Shown: positions 1 through 8,860, counted from the stretch's first letter. The stretch: DNA of 64,000 nucleotides from Nocardia amamiensis (GCF_015477605.1 NZ_JADLQX010000012.1:155606-219605); one strand, 5' to 3'. Program-made: numbers and translations. The notes: generated from the letters alone by a model not told the origin.

Positions 1-886
1 TGGTGCCGACCTCGGTACTCGCGAGCAGTTCATCCGGGCTGCCGGGAACCGCGGCGACGGCGGTCAGCGGCTGGCCGTTGAGGACCGCGCACGCGGCGCC
101 GGTGGCGGGATCGACGCGGACCAATTGGCCTGCGAGGGTAGTCACGTAGAGGATGCCCGCTTGGTCGACCAGGAGGTCGTCGGCGAAGTCCGGCAGGCCG
201 GGCAGCGGCGAGGACAGATCGGCGACGGCGCTGCGGGCGGCGGGCGCGGCGAGCGGGATGCGGACGATCCGGCCCAGCGGGCCGCCGTTGGCGGTCACGT
301 AGAGCACGCCGTCGTGGACGGCGGCGCCGTTGGCGGCGAGCCCCGCCACCGCCTCGCTCCACGCGGCGTCGACAGCTCCGTCCGGACGTACCTTGACCAC
401 ACCGGAAATGGTCGCGACATAGAGGTTTCCGGCCGGGTCGAACGCCGCGCCGTTCGGCATCGTGAAGCCGGAGACGAAGATCTCCGGCTGCGGCGCGGCC
501 GCGCTCGGATCGAAGCGGATCACCCCGCCGGGGCGGACGACGCTGACCGGCGCGTCACCGTAGACGACGTAGAGCAGTCCGTCCGGGCCGAGCCGGACCG
601 CGCCAGGAAATTCCACCGGCACGGTCGCGGTCAGCTTGCCCGCGGCGTCGTAGCGCTGGACCTCGTTGCGGTACAGCCGGGAAACCCACAGATTGCCCTG
701 CGCGTCGTACCCCAGGTTCTCCGCCCAGTCGAGCACCGGCAGCCCGGCGGGCACCGCGGTAGCCGCGACGGCGGGCGCACAGGAGGCGACCGACGGCGCC
801 GCGGTGGCGATCGGCGCGAACGCACCGGCGAGGGCGACCGCCGCGGCGGACAAGAGCAAGGCGCCTGGACGGCAGAAGCTTCGCAA
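1..886 (-). CDS. secreted SMP-30/gluconolactonase-like beta-propeller protein (3' end outside window)
   Basis: The C-terminal part lies beyond the window start; about 295 codons are visible. The frame reads a short basic N-terminus, a hydrophobic stretch (LLLSAAAVALAGAFAP) and an Ala-rich cleavage region, so the product is probably Sec-exported. The mature part has repeated beta-propeller phrases such as DAQGNLWVSRLY, MPNGAAFDPAGNLYVAT and LYVTANGGPLGRIVRI, typical of the SMP-30/gluconolactonase/NHL class. The start chosen is TTG at 886, because a GAGG Shine-Dalgarno lies 7 nt upstream and the frame is closed by TGA shortly before. Substrate is unknown; these propellers bind sugar lactones or other ligands around a metal. 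Divergent from the hydrolase at 994. Confidence 0.8.
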   Translation of the reverse strand, partial: MRSFCRPGALLLSAAAVALAGAFAPIATAAPSVASCAPAVAATAVPAGLPVLDWAENLGYDAQGNLWVSRLYRNEVQRYDAAGKLTATVPVEFPGAVRLGPDGLLYVVYGDAPVSVVRPGGVIRFDPSAAAPQPEIFVSGFTMPNGAAFDPAGNLYVATISGVVKVRPDGAVDAAWSEAVAGLAANGAAVHDGVLYVTANGGPLGRIVRIPLAAPAARSAVADLSSPLPGLPDFADDLLVDQAGILYVTTLAGQLVRVDPATGAACAVLNGQPLTAVAAVPGSPDELLASTEVGT

Positions 887-993
887 CGGGCACCTCGGAC
901 TCGGGATAAGGGGCGGGTCGCCGCGCAGTGTAACCGCCTTTCACCGGAAATTGTGCGGTCCATCAGCGACACGATCTTTGGCACTATCGGTGC

Positions 994-1716
994 ATGCCCT
1001 TCTTCGACGGCGCGCGCGGCCGGTTGCACTATCGGCGGTGGCCGATGGAAAACGCGCTGTACAGCGTCGTCTTGTTACCCGGAATCGGTCAGCACAGCGG
1101 TCACTATCACCGCTTCGCGCGCGCCATGAACTCCGCCGCGGCCGAGGTGTGGGCATTGGACACCTCCGGACATGGGCTGAGCGAGGGCGACCCGCGGCGG
1201 CCGGGCACCCTGACCGAGCTGGCGGATGACGCGACGCGGTTCGTCGAGCTGGTCCGGGCCGCGCAGCCGCGGCCGGTGATCTTGATGGGACACTCGCTCG
1301 GCGCGGTCACGGCGCTGGCCACGCTCGGTGCCGCGGTACCTGATCCAGCGCATGCGACACCGGATTCGGCTGCGTCCGCGTCGGACTATCCGCTGCGACC
1401 CGCCCTGCCCGCGCGGGAGCTGGCGGGACTCGTACTGTCCGGCGTCCCGAAGCGCGCGCTCGGCGGCGGAGCGCCAGGCGCGCCGGGAACGCCGCTGCCA
1501 CGCGAACTTCCGGTGCTCGCGGTGCACGGAGTGGATGATCGGCGCGCACCGATCGATGCGATCAGGGTATGGACTAGCCGCCACGAATCGGTAGATTTAC
1601 GGCAGTACACCGACGCAGGGCACGACCTGCTGCACGAGCCGGTGCACGCGCGGGTCACTGCCGACGTCGCGAACTGGATACAGGGTGTCGTCGTGGGGTT
1701 GGCACGACGTCCGTAA
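994..1716 (+). CDS. alpha/beta hydrolase, monoacylglycerol-lipase-like
   Basis: A 240-aa single-domain serine hydrolase. The oxyanion region LLPGIGQHSGHY near residues 27-38 and the DTSGHGLSEGD phrase are typical of monoacylglycerol lipases and lysophospholipases. The nucleophile elbow GHSLG places Ser101. Candidate catalytic Asp is in GVDDRRAP (about 181/182) and His in DAGHD (about 210). No signal peptide is visible, so it is cytosolic or membrane-associated. The cap segment between residues 110 and 150 is Ala/Pro-rich and short. A weak -10 (CACTAT) ends 6 nt before the ATG, compatible with a leaderless transcript. The substrate cannot be read from the sequence. Confidence 0.85.
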   Translation: MPFFDGARGRLHYRRWPMENALYSVVLLPGIGQHSGHYHRFARAMNSAAAEVWALDTSGHGLSEGDPRRPGTLTELADDATRFVELVRAAQPRPVILMGHSLGAVTALATLGAAVPDPAHATPDSAASASDYPLRPALPARELAGLVLSGVPKRALGGGAPGAPGTPLPRELPVLAVHGVDDRRAPIDAIRVWTSRHESVDLRQYTDAGHDLLHEPVHARVTADVANWIQGVVVGLARRP

Positions 1717-1756
1717 ACCGAACACGCTCTTCGGATGAGGAAGGGGGACGGCGCAT

Positions 1757-2191
1757 ATGCCATCGCAGGAGAACGGGTTCGGCGGAGAGCCACCCGCCGA
1801 GGTCACCGCGCCCGGTATCGACGTCGCCGCGCTGAACCGGGCGGTCGACGACGGCTCGCTGTGGATCGACGGCCTGCTGGTCGCCGACGGCGCACATGAG
1901 CGGTGCGCACGGCAGTACGAGCAGCTCGCCGACCGGGTAGAGGCGCAGATTCGTATCTTGAGCGCGGCAACGTCGCTGCCCGGTTTCGGCGGATTCGCCT
2001 CGGGTGACGCGCTGCGCGGCGGTTTCGAGCGCAAGGCCGACGGCGCGATCGCCCGGCTCGCCGAATATGCCGCCGAGGCACGGGAACTCGCGCAGACCTT
2101 CCGTGCCGCCGCCGCGGCGTACCAGAACGCCGACCAGGCGCTCGCCGTGGCGGTCGAGCGGATCGACGTGACGGGAGCCGCTCATGCGTAA
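1757..2191 (+). CDS. small helical protein upstream of PPE/EspG genes
   Basis: A 144-aa, Ala/Glu-rich protein predicted to be mostly alpha-helical, with long amphipathic stretches around residues 50-75 and 85-140. A GGAAGGGGGAC ribosome-binding site lies just upstream of the ATG. Its last 8 nt overlap the start of the PPE-like gene, so the two are translationally coupled. Size, helicity and position before a PPE-like protein and EspG suggest a partner or substrate of a type VII (ESX) system, similar in role to PE or EspC proteins. There is no PE dipeptide or WXG motif, so the family assignment is by context only. Confidence 0.7.
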   Translation: MPSQENGFGGEPPAEVTAPGIDVAALNRAVDDGSLWIDGLLVADGAHERCARQYEQLADRVEAQIRILSAATSLPGFGGFASGDALRGGFERKADGAIARLAEYAAEARELAQTFRAAAAAYQNADQALAVAVERIDVTGAAHA

Positions 2192-3473
2192 GATGCCGCG
2201 CGCCGGTGAGCGGGCCACCCACCGGCGCACCGACCCCGCCTACTCGCCCAACGTCGAGATGTTCGACAACCTCACCCATGCGGAGATCCACGCCAAGGTC
2301 CAGCTGCTGCATCCCGGCGTCCTCGCGGGTGGCCAGCAGGCCTGGGGCGACGCCGCGGCGCATCTCGCCGACGCGATCTTCCAGGCGCACACCGAGATTC
2401 GCGCCGTCATCGCCGACGGCTGGCGCGGCGCGGCCGCTGAGAACGCGGATGCGGTGGTGCGCGTGTTCGAGCAGAGCGGCCAAGACCTCGCCGACGTTTT
2501 CGCCGTGGTCTCGCAACGCCTCGGACAGGCGAGCGACGCGGCGGAGGCGCTGCGGGCCGCGGTATCCGAGCCCGCCGACGGCACGCCGGATCTCGGTGCG
2601 GCGCTGCTGGATCCGGACCAGGCGACCAGCAATGTCGAGGGCCAGAAGGCGAGCGAGCACGCACGTCAGGATGTCGTGCGCGCGATGAACGACATCTACG
2701 CGGGCGTGTTCATCCGGACCGGCACCGACGTGCCCGCGTTCCCCGACGAACTGGACGACCCGGCACCTGCCCCGTCCGCTGCCGCACCGGCGAGCAGAAT
2801 CACCGGAGCCGACTCGATTTCCCGTGGTGCGCAGTCGATTTCGCTCGAAAGCGCCCCCCAAGGTCCGAGCCGGACAGTGGAGCCCAGCCTGAGCGCGGCG
2901 CCAACTGCCCAGACCCCCGCCGACGACAACCCGACGACGACAACCGCGGGAGTCACACCGACCGGCACCCCCGTCGCGGGAGACGCACCGACGGCGACGC
3001 CCCGCGTCGTATCCGCCGCCGAGACACCGCTCTCGACGGTCCCGGCCGCGTCCGGGGTCCGCGCCGTTCCCACGACGAGCGCACCTGGACCGAGGACCGC
3101 CTCCGCATCGGCGACCGGCGAGCCGGTCATCGTGCCCGGCGCGGGTAGCCAGCTCCCGCCCGAGGACCAGCGCAAGCGTGACGAGCGGCGCAAGGACAAC
3201 GACAGCGGCGATGCGGTCACCGGCCTCGGCGCCGGCGCGGTGGGCGGGTTGATGGGCGGCGCGCTGGCCGCGGCCGACGCCCCGCGCTCGGGGCCGAGCC
3301 CGGCCGCGAACGCCGCGAGCGCGCGAGCCGTGCCCGTCGACGACGAAGACGACGAATTCGACCTGGACGACCTCCCGACCTTCCTGGAGCCCTCCGACGA
3401 CGGCGGTGAACTCATCGGGTCGATGGATCCGACCACGCCGCCCGTGCTGGGCGAATGGGCCGAGTACGAGTGA
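2184..3473 (+). CDS. PPE/WXG-like ESX substrate with Pro/Thr-rich tail
   Basis: 429 aa. Residues about 28-150 form a helical domain with the turn GWRGAAAENA (W at about 76), the WxG-type turn of PPE and WXG100 proteins, preceded by the MFDNLTHAEIHAKVQLLHPG segment. Residues about 180-330 are low-complexity Pro/Thr/Ala, followed by a charged segment, a Gly-rich hydrophobic stretch (GLGAGAVGGLMGGALAAAD) and an acidic tail. This matches nocardial PPE-domain proteins. The start overlaps the upstream gene and the stop overlaps the GTG of the EspG gene (GTGA), so the three genes form one translationally coupled operon. Likely exported through an ESX machine encoded elsewhere, with EspG as chaperone. 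Confidence 0.75.
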   Translation: MRKMPRAGERATHRRTDPAYSPNVEMFDNLTHAEIHAKVQLLHPGVLAGGQQAWGDAAAHLADAIFQAHTEIRAVIADGWRGAAAENADAVVRVFEQSGQDLADVFAVVSQRLGQASDAAEALRAAVSEPADGTPDLGAALLDPDQATSNVEGQKASEHARQDVVRAMNDIYAGVFIRTGTDVPAFPDELDDPAPAPSAAAPASRITGADSISRGAQSISLESAPQGPSRTVEPSLSAAPTAQTPADDNPTTTTAGVTPTGTPVAGDAPTATPRVVSAAETPLSTVPAASGVRAVPTTSAPGPRTASASATGEPVIVPGAGSQLPPEDQRKRDERRKDNDSGDAVTGLGAGAVGGLMGGALAAADAPRSGPSPAANAASARAVPVDDEDDEFDLDDLPTFLEPSDDGGELIGSMDPTTPPVLGEWAEYE

Positions 3474-4318
3474 ACTGGACGCTGACCCCGGACCAGTTCG
3501 CGCTGGCTTGGTCGCGCACCGACGGCGATCGAATCCCCTATCCCCTCGCCGTACGTCTGTCCGCACGCGACACCGGGGAGCGAGCAGCGCAGTTGCCAGC
3601 GCTCGAGCGCTGGTGCGATGACGTGCTGGACGCGGATCTGGAAGCGGCGCTGCGCGTTCTCGCGCAGCCGGACCTGCGGATCGAGGTGTTCGGTCAGCGT
3701 GATTCGGCACCGGCCCCGGCGACCTGCGTTCCGCACCGGGATGGCGGACCGTTGACGCCGCCTCCGGCACCGTCGGCGAATGGCGAGCAGGCACCCGGCA
3801 CGGCTCCACGGCCAATCCGGATTCTCGGCGCCGTAACCGGCAACGTCGCGGTGGTCGCGGCGCAGCGGGCGGGTGCGACGGCGGATCGCGGAGGCGACGT
3901 GCGGTTGTTCGTCGGCAGCTCTAAAAACCTATGTGCGCGGGTGGTTTCGATGCTGCCGGAAAACGTTCCTGGCACCCTGGGGCGCCTGACCGCTCCCCGT
4001 GCCCAAGTGGGCGAGGACAGCCGCAATCTGGTGACCATCCCGGTCGCCGGTCCGTCCACGCCGGCCCGGATCCGCAAGCTGCTGAAGCAACCGCGCGATG
4101 GCATCGGCCAGATCGTCGTCTCCGCCCGCCGCGGCACGGGCGAGCCGCGCCCGTTCGGCGTGCTGTGCTGGATCGACGTCGTCGCCGACGGCCGATACGC
4201 CGTGCGCACCGGTACCGACGTCGACATCGTCGCCGTGACCGCGGACCGTTTCGCCGCCCAGTTGCGCCCGCTGGTCAGCGCGGCCGCGCGCACGTCCACG
4301 GCCTACGCCCAACGCTGA
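3470..4318 (+). CDS. ESX secretion-associated protein EspG
   Basis: 282 aa. The opening WTLTPDQFALAWSRT and the later segments ICLDVEV-like strand, TRITAPRAQVGEDSR and RRGTGEPRPFGVLCWIDV fit the EspG fold. EspG proteins are cytosolic chaperones that bind the tip of PPE proteins and keep PE-PPE pairs soluble for ESX export. The start is taken as GTG 3470, overlapping the upstream TGA as GTGA; a longer frame from ATG 3455 would sit inside the PPE gene. No EccA-E or MycP genes are nearby, so this is an orphan espG-PPE pair. The linker at about residues 85-120 is Pro-rich. Confidence 0.8.
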   Translation: MNWTLTPDQFALAWSRTDGDRIPYPLAVRLSARDTGERAAQLPALERWCDDVLDADLEAALRVLAQPDLRIEVFGQRDSAPAPATCVPHRDGGPLTPPPAPSANGEQAPGTAPRPIRILGAVTGNVAVVAAQRAGATADRGGDVRLFVGSSKNLCARVVSMLPENVPGTLGRLTAPRAQVGEDSRNLVTIPVAGPSTPARIRKLLKQPRDGIGQIVVSARRGTGEPRPFGVLCWIDVVADGRYAVRTGTDVDIVAVTADRFAAQLRPLVSAAARTSTAYAQR

Positions 4319-4397
4319 ACGCCCGGCGGAACTCTGCCGCGTGGGAACGCGGCCCGGGACGATACGTTCCGGCCGGATCCCTGGCGCGCAGTCGAGT

Positions 4398-4745
4398 TCA
4401 GCTGGCCGCCTGCAATGCCAGGGTGGCGATTGCCGGGGCCATGTACAGCAGCGGGAACGGCGTGGTCTTGTAGGAGCGAGCACGCAGCGTGGTCACAACG
4501 GCACCGGTGAAGTAGAGAATGAGACCGATGGCGGCGGCCACGCCCACGACCGGGATGAAGAAGCCGGCCACAAGGCCGACCGCCCCGGCGGCCTTGGCCG
4601 AGCCGAGCCAGTTCCACCACGACTTCGGTACGCCGTACTCCACCAAGGGCTCCACGACGAACTTCTGCCTGGTGAGCAGGGAGTAGGCCGAGAAGCCGAT
4701 CCACAAGGCGGACAGGACACCAACGATGTAGTAAGCGGTGGTCAT
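4398..4745 (-). CDS. DoxX-like small membrane protein
   Basis: 115 aa with four predicted transmembrane helices and short charged loops, the architecture of DoxX/DoxX-like proteins. The Trp/Gly-rich segment VPKSWWNWLGSAKAAGAVGL and the VVGVAAAIGLILYFTGA helix are typical. The start is ATG 4745 (MTTAYYIVGVL), with GAAGGGAA 11 nt upstream; a 25-residue hydrophilic upstream extension in the same frame looks non-coding. DoxX proteins are linked to thiol or oxidative homeostasis in mycobacteria, but this short paralogue has no assigned function. It stands alone, divergent from the carbonic-anhydrase-like gene. Confidence 0.8.
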   Translation of the reverse strand: MTTAYYIVGVLSALWIGFSAYSLLTRQKFVVEPLVEYGVPKSWWNWLGSAKAAGAVGLVAGFFIPVVGVAAAIGLILYFTGAVVTTLRARSYKTTPFPLLYMAPAIATLALQAAS

Positions 4746-4894
4746 CGGAATCACGTTCCCTTCGCAGTTCGTTTTCACGTATCTGTCGAGGAGACGATGG
4801 ACCGGCCGCGAGTGTGACATGCGATGACTGGACCGAACCTGGTAGCGGAGCGCCCGTGGCTATCGGCACCGGCGCCGTCGACAGGGTCATCGGG

Positions 4895-4928
4895 TTGACG
4901 GCTGGAGCGGACTGCTTACGGTGTACGA
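4895..4928 (+). promoter_or_regulatory. promoter giving a leaderless transcript of the gamma-CA gene
   Basis: -35 TTGACG at 4895-4900, 16-nt spacer, -10 TACGGT at 4917-4922, then exactly 6 nt to the GTG start at 4929. There is no Shine-Dalgarno, so transcription should begin at or next to the start codon. Confidence 0.75.
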
Positions 4929-5453
4929 GTGCCACTCTATGAATTCGAAGGCAAACGTCCCGAGGTCGATCCGTCGGCGTTCATCGCGCCGACCGCGACG
5001 CTGATCGGCGATGTGCGAGTCGAGGCGGGCGCCTCGATCTGGTACGGCGCGGTGCTGCGGGCGGACCTGGCGCCGATCGTCATCCGGGAACGCGCCAATA
5101 TCCAGGACAACGCGGTCCTGCACGTGCCGCCGGACGTGCCGATGGAGATCGGTTCCGGCGCGACCATCGCGCACAGCGTGGTTTTCCACGGGGCCGCGGT
5201 CGGCGCCGAGGCCATCGTCGGCAACGGCACCACGGTGCTGGACCTGGCCACCATCGGGGCGGGCAGCATGATCGCCGCGCATTCGCTGGTGCCGCCCGGC
5301 GCCGAGATCCCCGACGGTGTGCTCGCCGCGGGATCGCCCGCCGAGGTGAAGCGCCCGATCGAGGGCACGCAAGCCCAGATGTGGGTGCGGCTGAACCCGG
5401 GCTTCTACGCGGAGCTGGCGCAGCGCCATCGCAAGGGCATCACCGAGATCTGA
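4929..5453 (+). CDS. gamma-carbonic anhydrase family protein (left-handed beta-helix)
   Basis: 174 aa of hexapeptide repeats, forming a trimeric left-handed beta-helix. All three metal-ligand histidines of the gamma-class are present: His65 in NAVLHV, His82 and His87 in IAHSVVFHG. The QDN phrase (residues 59-61) next to the first ligand is conserved too. Family members are zinc or iron enzymes that hydrate CO2 or act on acyl groups; several lack measurable anhydrase activity, so the reaction is not certain. The GTG start is supported by the leaderless promoter 6 nt upstream. The stop overlaps a 14-bp palindrome shared with the convergent gene. Confidence 0.88.
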   Translation: MPLYEFEGKRPEVDPSAFIAPTATLIGDVRVEAGASIWYGAVLRADLAPIVIRERANIQDNAVLHVPPDVPMEIGSGATIAHSVVFHGAAVGAEAIVGNGTTVLDLATIGAGSMIAAHSLVPPGAEIPDGVLAAGSPAEVKRPIEGTQAQMWVRLNPGFYAELAQRHRKGITEI

Positions 5454-5463
5454 GCGCGCTCAG
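5450..5463. repeat. 14-bp perfect palindrome at convergent gene ends
   Basis: CTGAGCGCGCTCAG covers the stop codons of the gamma-CA gene (+) and the phosphoribosyltransferase gene (-). It could be a minimal bidirectional terminator hairpin, but no T-tract follows on either strand. Confidence 0.45.
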
Positions 5464-6083
5464 CACAGCAGCGCGGTGACCTCCGCGTCCCCGAGCTGAT
5501 GGAAGTCACGGTAGGCGCCGCCGACGCCGCCCAGCGAGCGCGGCACCCACGGACAGACCACCTCGTCGGCCTCGTCGGCCACCCGGCGCATCGCCTCCGT
5601 CGAGGCGACCGGTATCGCGGCCACGACCCGCGCGGGCTGGTGGAGGCGCGCGACCCGGCAGGCGGCCGCGACGGTGGCGCCGGTCGCCATCCCGTCGTCG
5701 ACGATCACCACCGTGCGTCCCTCCAGCGGAATCGGCTGGGCGTCGCCGCGCAGCACCTGCTTGCGCCGTTCCAACTCGGCGCGCTCCCTGGCCTCGATCG
5801 CGGCCACGTGCTGCTGCGATACGCCGGTGTGCGCCAGCACGTCCGAGTTGAGCACACGCACGCCGTCCTCGCCGATGGCGCCCATGGCCAGCTCCGGCTG
5901 CCACGGCACACCCAGCTTGCGAACCAAGAGGACGTCGAGGTCACCACCGATCACGTCGCGCACCGCGGCGGCCACCGGGACCCCGCCCCGGGGCAGGCCG
6001 AGCACCAGCGGGTTCGACGCCCGCAGGTGTTCCAGATGCGCACCCAGCGCGCGACCGGCCGAGGTCCGATCGGTGTAGACCAT
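5460..6083 (-). CDS. phosphoribosyltransferase family protein
   Basis: 207 aa. The PRPP-binding loop VVIVDDGMATGAT near residues 130-142 and the N-terminal LGLPRGGVPVAAAV segment identify the type I PRTase fold. The family includes stand-alone PRTase-like proteins of mycobacteria, often near stress genes; the base acceptor is not identifiable. The start is ATG 6083 (MVYTDRTSAG); the longer reading frame upstream overlaps the nitrilase gene and is out of family. Separated by 11 nt from the upstream amidohydrolase on the same strand, so the two are probably one operon. Confidence 0.85.
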   Translation of the reverse strand: MVYTDRTSAGRALGAHLEHLRASNPLVLGLPRGGVPVAAAVRDVIGGDLDVLLVRKLGVPWQPELAMGAIGEDGVRVLNSDVLAHTGVSQQHVAAIEARERAELERRKQVLRGDAQPIPLEGRTVVIVDDGMATGATVAAACRVARLHQPARVVAAIPVASTEAMRRVADEADEVVCPWVPRSLGGVGGAYRDFHQLGDAEVTALLC

Positions 6084-6094
6084 CGATTCGAACG

Positions 6095-6949
6095 CTACTC
6101 CGGTCCGCGCGCGGCGATCGAGAATCTGCGCAACGCGAGGCTCGGGTTGGTGGTGCGCACCTTGCTCAGGTACGCGAGGTCGATGCCCGCGGTCAGCACA
6201 CCGGGCTCGTCGCCGAGTTCCGCGAGCACCGCACCGGTCGGGTCCACGATCATCGAGGCGCCCGCACCTCGCGGTGCTGCCTGATCCGCGGCGGCCACGT
6301 ACACGGTGTTCTCGATGGCGCGGGCACGCACCAGCGTCGTCCACTGGTCCACCTTCCCCGGCCCTGGAATCCACTGCGCGGGCAGCAGCAGCACCTGCGC
6401 GCCGGCGGCGGCGACCCGGCGCACGCCTTCCGGGAAGCGCAGATCGAAGCAGGTCTGCATGCCGAATGTGACATCCGCGACGGTGAAGGTGGCCGGCGCT
6501 TCGATCGCGCCCGGCTCGACCACGTCGGACTCCACGTGCCCGAAGGCGTCGTAGAGGTGCACCTTCCGGTACCGCGTGACGAGGCCGCCGTCGGGTCCGA
6601 GCACGACGAGCGTGTTGCGAATCCGGTCACCACCGGGGGCGACTTGCTCTACCGTTCCGGCGACCAGAAACACCCCGAATTCGCGGGCGATATCGCCGAG
6701 TCCGGTGACGAACGGGCCGGTCAACGGCTCGGCGACGGCGACGACCCGCTCGTCGAGACGGGTCACGGCAAACATCGAGTATTCCGGCGCGACCACCACG
6801 CGCGCCCCACGCTCGCCGGCCGCGCGCACGTGTTCGCGCAGCGCGCCGAGGTTGGCCGAAGGGTCGGTCGAGGGGGCGAACTGGACGACCGCCACGTCCA
6901 GCTGATCCGGCGTCCGGTCCTGATGCGCGGGCGAGTCGTCCAGTTGCAT
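6095..6949 (-). CDS. carbon-nitrogen hydrolase (nitrilase superfamily)
   Basis: 284 aa with the complete Glu-Lys-Cys triad of the nitrilase superfamily: Glu56 (APEYSMF), Lys129 (RYRKVHLYDAFG) and Cys167 (QTCFDLRFPE). The context residues resemble the Nit/omega-amidase branch, which deaminates alpha-ketoglutaramate or deaminated glutathione-like amides, but substrate cannot be fixed. The ATG at 6949 is chosen because a TACGGT -10 box lies 7 nt upstream, giving a leaderless mRNA; the frame extends 21 codons further with no conserved residues. Divergent from the DEAD-box helicase gene. Confidence 0.87.
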   Translation of the reverse strand: MQLDDSPAHQDRTPDQLDVAVVQFAPSTDPSANLGALREHVRAAGERGARVVVAPEYSMFAVTRLDERVVAVAEPLTGPFVTGLGDIAREFGVFLVAGTVEQVAPGGDRIRNTLVVLGPDGGLVTRYRKVHLYDAFGHVESDVVEPGAIEAPATFTVADVTFGMQTCFDLRFPEGVRRVAAAGAQVLLLPAQWIPGPGKVDQWTTLVRARAIENTVYVAAADQAAPRGAGASMIVDPTGAVLAELGDEPGVLTAGIDLAYLSKVRTTNPSLALRRFSIAARGPE

Positions 6950-6962
6950 AGATCTCACCGTA
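6950..6962 (-). promoter_or_regulatory. leaderless promoter -10 box for the nitrilase gene
   Basis: On the minus strand TACGGT (6962-6957) is followed by 7 nt and the ATG at 6949. No clear -35. Lies back to back with the helicase promoter. Confidence 0.55.
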
Positions 6963-6997
6963 TTGGGGCGGTGGCCGGGACGGCCAGCACGAGGCAG

Positions 6998-7011
6998 TAA
7001 ACTGCTGGTCA
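6998..7011 (+). promoter_or_regulatory. leaderless promoter -10 box for the DEAD-box helicase gene
   Basis: TAAACT at 6998-7003 lies 8 nt before the ATG at 7012; there is no Shine-Dalgarno in between. No clear -35 hexamer. Confidence 0.5.
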
Positions 7012-8799
7012 ATGAGTACCAATCAGGTCGACAGCGTTCCTGGCGACAACGACAGGGACACCGACGGCCCGTCTTTCGCCGATCTCGGTATCGATGACCG
7101 CATCCTCGCCGCTATTGCCGACGTCGGCTATGAATCGCCTTCGCCGATTCAGGCCGCGACGATTCCCCCGCTGCTCTCCGGCGCCGATGTGGTCGGTCTC
7201 GCGCAGACCGGCACCGGCAAGACCGCCGCCTTCGCCATCCCGATCCTGATGGGCCTGGAGGCCACCGGCCGGAGCCCGCGCGCGCTCGTGCTCGCCCCGA
7301 CCCGCGAGCTCGCGATCCAGGTCGCCGAGGCGTTCGGCCGCTACGCCGCGCACATCCCCGGCCTGCATGTGCTGCCGATCTACGGTGGCCAGAGCTACGG
7401 CGTCCAGCTGTCGGGCCTGCGCCGCGGCGCGCACGTCGTGGTCGGTACGCCGGGCCGGGTGATCGATCACCTGGAGAAGGGCACGCTCGACCTGTCGCAG
7501 CTGCAATACCTGGTGCTCGACGAGGCCGACGAGATGCTCAAGATGGGCTTCCAGGAGGACGTCGAACGCATCCTCGCCGACACGCCCTCGGACAAGCAGG
7601 TGGCGCTGTTCTCCGCGACCATGCCTCCGGCGATCCGCAAGATCTCCAAGCAGTACCTGCACGATCCGGTCGAGATCACGGTCAAGGCGAAGACCTCGAC
7701 GGCCACCAACATCACCCAGCGCTGGGTGCTGGTCTCGCATCAGCGCAAGCTGGACGCGCTCACCCGGGTCCTCGAGGTCGAGTCGTTCGAGGCGATGATC
7801 ATCTTCGTCCGCACCAAGCAGGCCACCGAGGAGCTCGCCGAGAAGCTGCGCGCCAGGGGTTTCTCCGCCGCCGCGATCAACGGCGACATCGCGCAGAACC
7901 AGCGCGAGCGCACCATCGGCCAGCTCAAGTCCGGTTCGCTCGACATCCTGGTCGCCACCGACGTCGCCGCCCGCGGGCTGGACGTGGACCGCATCTCGCA
8001 CGTGGTCAACTACGACATCCCGCACGACACCGAGTCCTACGTGCACCGGATCGGCCGCACCGGCCGGGCCGGCCGCAGCGGTGAGGCACTGCTGTTCGTG
8101 GCGCCGCGCGAGCGGCACCTGCTCAAGTCGATCGAGCGGGCCACCCGGCACCCGCTGACCGAGATGCAGTTGCCCAGCGTGGAAGACGTCAACGCCCAGC
8201 GCGTCACCAAGTTCGGCGACGCCATCACCGAGAACCTCACCTCGTCGAATATCGCGCTGTTCCGGAAGCTGATCGAGGATTACGAGCGCGAGCACAACAT
8301 CCCGCTGGCCGATATCGCGGCGGCACTGGCGGTCGGCTCGCACGACGGCGACAACTTCTTCATGGAGCCCGAGCCGGAGCCGGCCGAGCGCCCGCAGCGC
8401 GATCGTCCGCTGCGCGAGCGGCCCGCGCGGCGGTTCGAGGAGGACCGCGGCGGGTCGCACCACCGCGTCAGCGGAACGGAGCTGGCGACCTACCGGATCA
8501 GCGTCGGCAAGCGGCATCGCGTGGTGCCCGGCGCGATCGTCGGCGCGATCGCCAACGAAGGCGGCCTGCGCCGCAGCGATTTCGGGCACATCAGCATCCG
8601 CCCCGATCACAGCCTCGTGGAGCTGCCCGCGCAGCTGCCCGCGGAGACGCTGGAGGCATTGCGGCGCACCAGGATCAGTGGTGTGCTGATCCAGTTGCAG
8701 CTGGACTCGGGTCCGCCGCAGCATCGCACGTTCAGCCGCGGCCAGCGCCGGGAGCGCGAGGGCGCCAAACGACCGGAGCGCCGTAAGCCACGCTCCTGA
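7012..8799 (+). CDS. deaD: ATP-dependent DEAD-box RNA helicase (DeaD/CsdA type)
   Basis: 595 aa. Motif I AQTGTGKT at residues 64-71, then PTREL, TPGRV, DEAD (LVLDEADEM), SAT, and in the second RecA lobe TDVAARGLD and HRIGRTGRAG are all intact. After about residue 440 comes an acidic, Arg-rich linker and a C-terminal DbpA/CsdA-type RNA-binding domain (TYRISVGKRHRVVPGAIVGA, then the GHISI strand) and a basic tail. DeaD helicases unwind structured RNA during ribosome assembly and cold adaptation. The gene appears to be transcribed without a leader and stands alone before a repeat-containing spacer. Confidence 0.93.
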   Translation: MSTNQVDSVPGDNDRDTDGPSFADLGIDDRILAAIADVGYESPSPIQAATIPPLLSGADVVGLAQTGTGKTAAFAIPILMGLEATGRSPRALVLAPTRELAIQVAEAFGRYAAHIPGLHVLPIYGGQSYGVQLSGLRRGAHVVVGTPGRVIDHLEKGTLDLSQLQYLVLDEADEMLKMGFQEDVERILADTPSDKQVALFSATMPPAIRKISKQYLHDPVEITVKAKTSTATNITQRWVLVSHQRKLDALTRVLEVESFEAMIIFVRTKQATEELAEKLRARGFSAAAINGDIAQNQRERTIGQLKSGSLDILVATDVAARGLDVDRISHVVNYDIPHDTESYVHRIGRTGRAGRSGEALLFVAPRERHLLKSIERATRHPLTEMQLPSVEDVNAQRVTKFGDAITENLTSSNIALFRKLIEDYEREHNIPLADIAAALAVGSHDGDNFFMEPEPEPAERPQRDRPLRERPARRFEEDRGGSHHRVSGTELATYRISVGKRHRVVPGAIVGAIANEGGLRRSDFGHISIRPDHSLVELPAQLPAETLEALRRTRISGVLIQLQLDSGPPQHRTFSRGQRREREGAKRPERRKPRS

Positions 8800-8860
8800 G
8801 CCGGGGAGGGTACGCCGAGGTAGACGCATCCGGACGGGTTCCGTCCACACCGCGCCGGGT

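Noticed and set aside
125..1129. 334-codon plus-strand frame
   Set aside because: Antisense of the beta-propeller gene; Arg-rich composition typical of GC-rich shadow frames.
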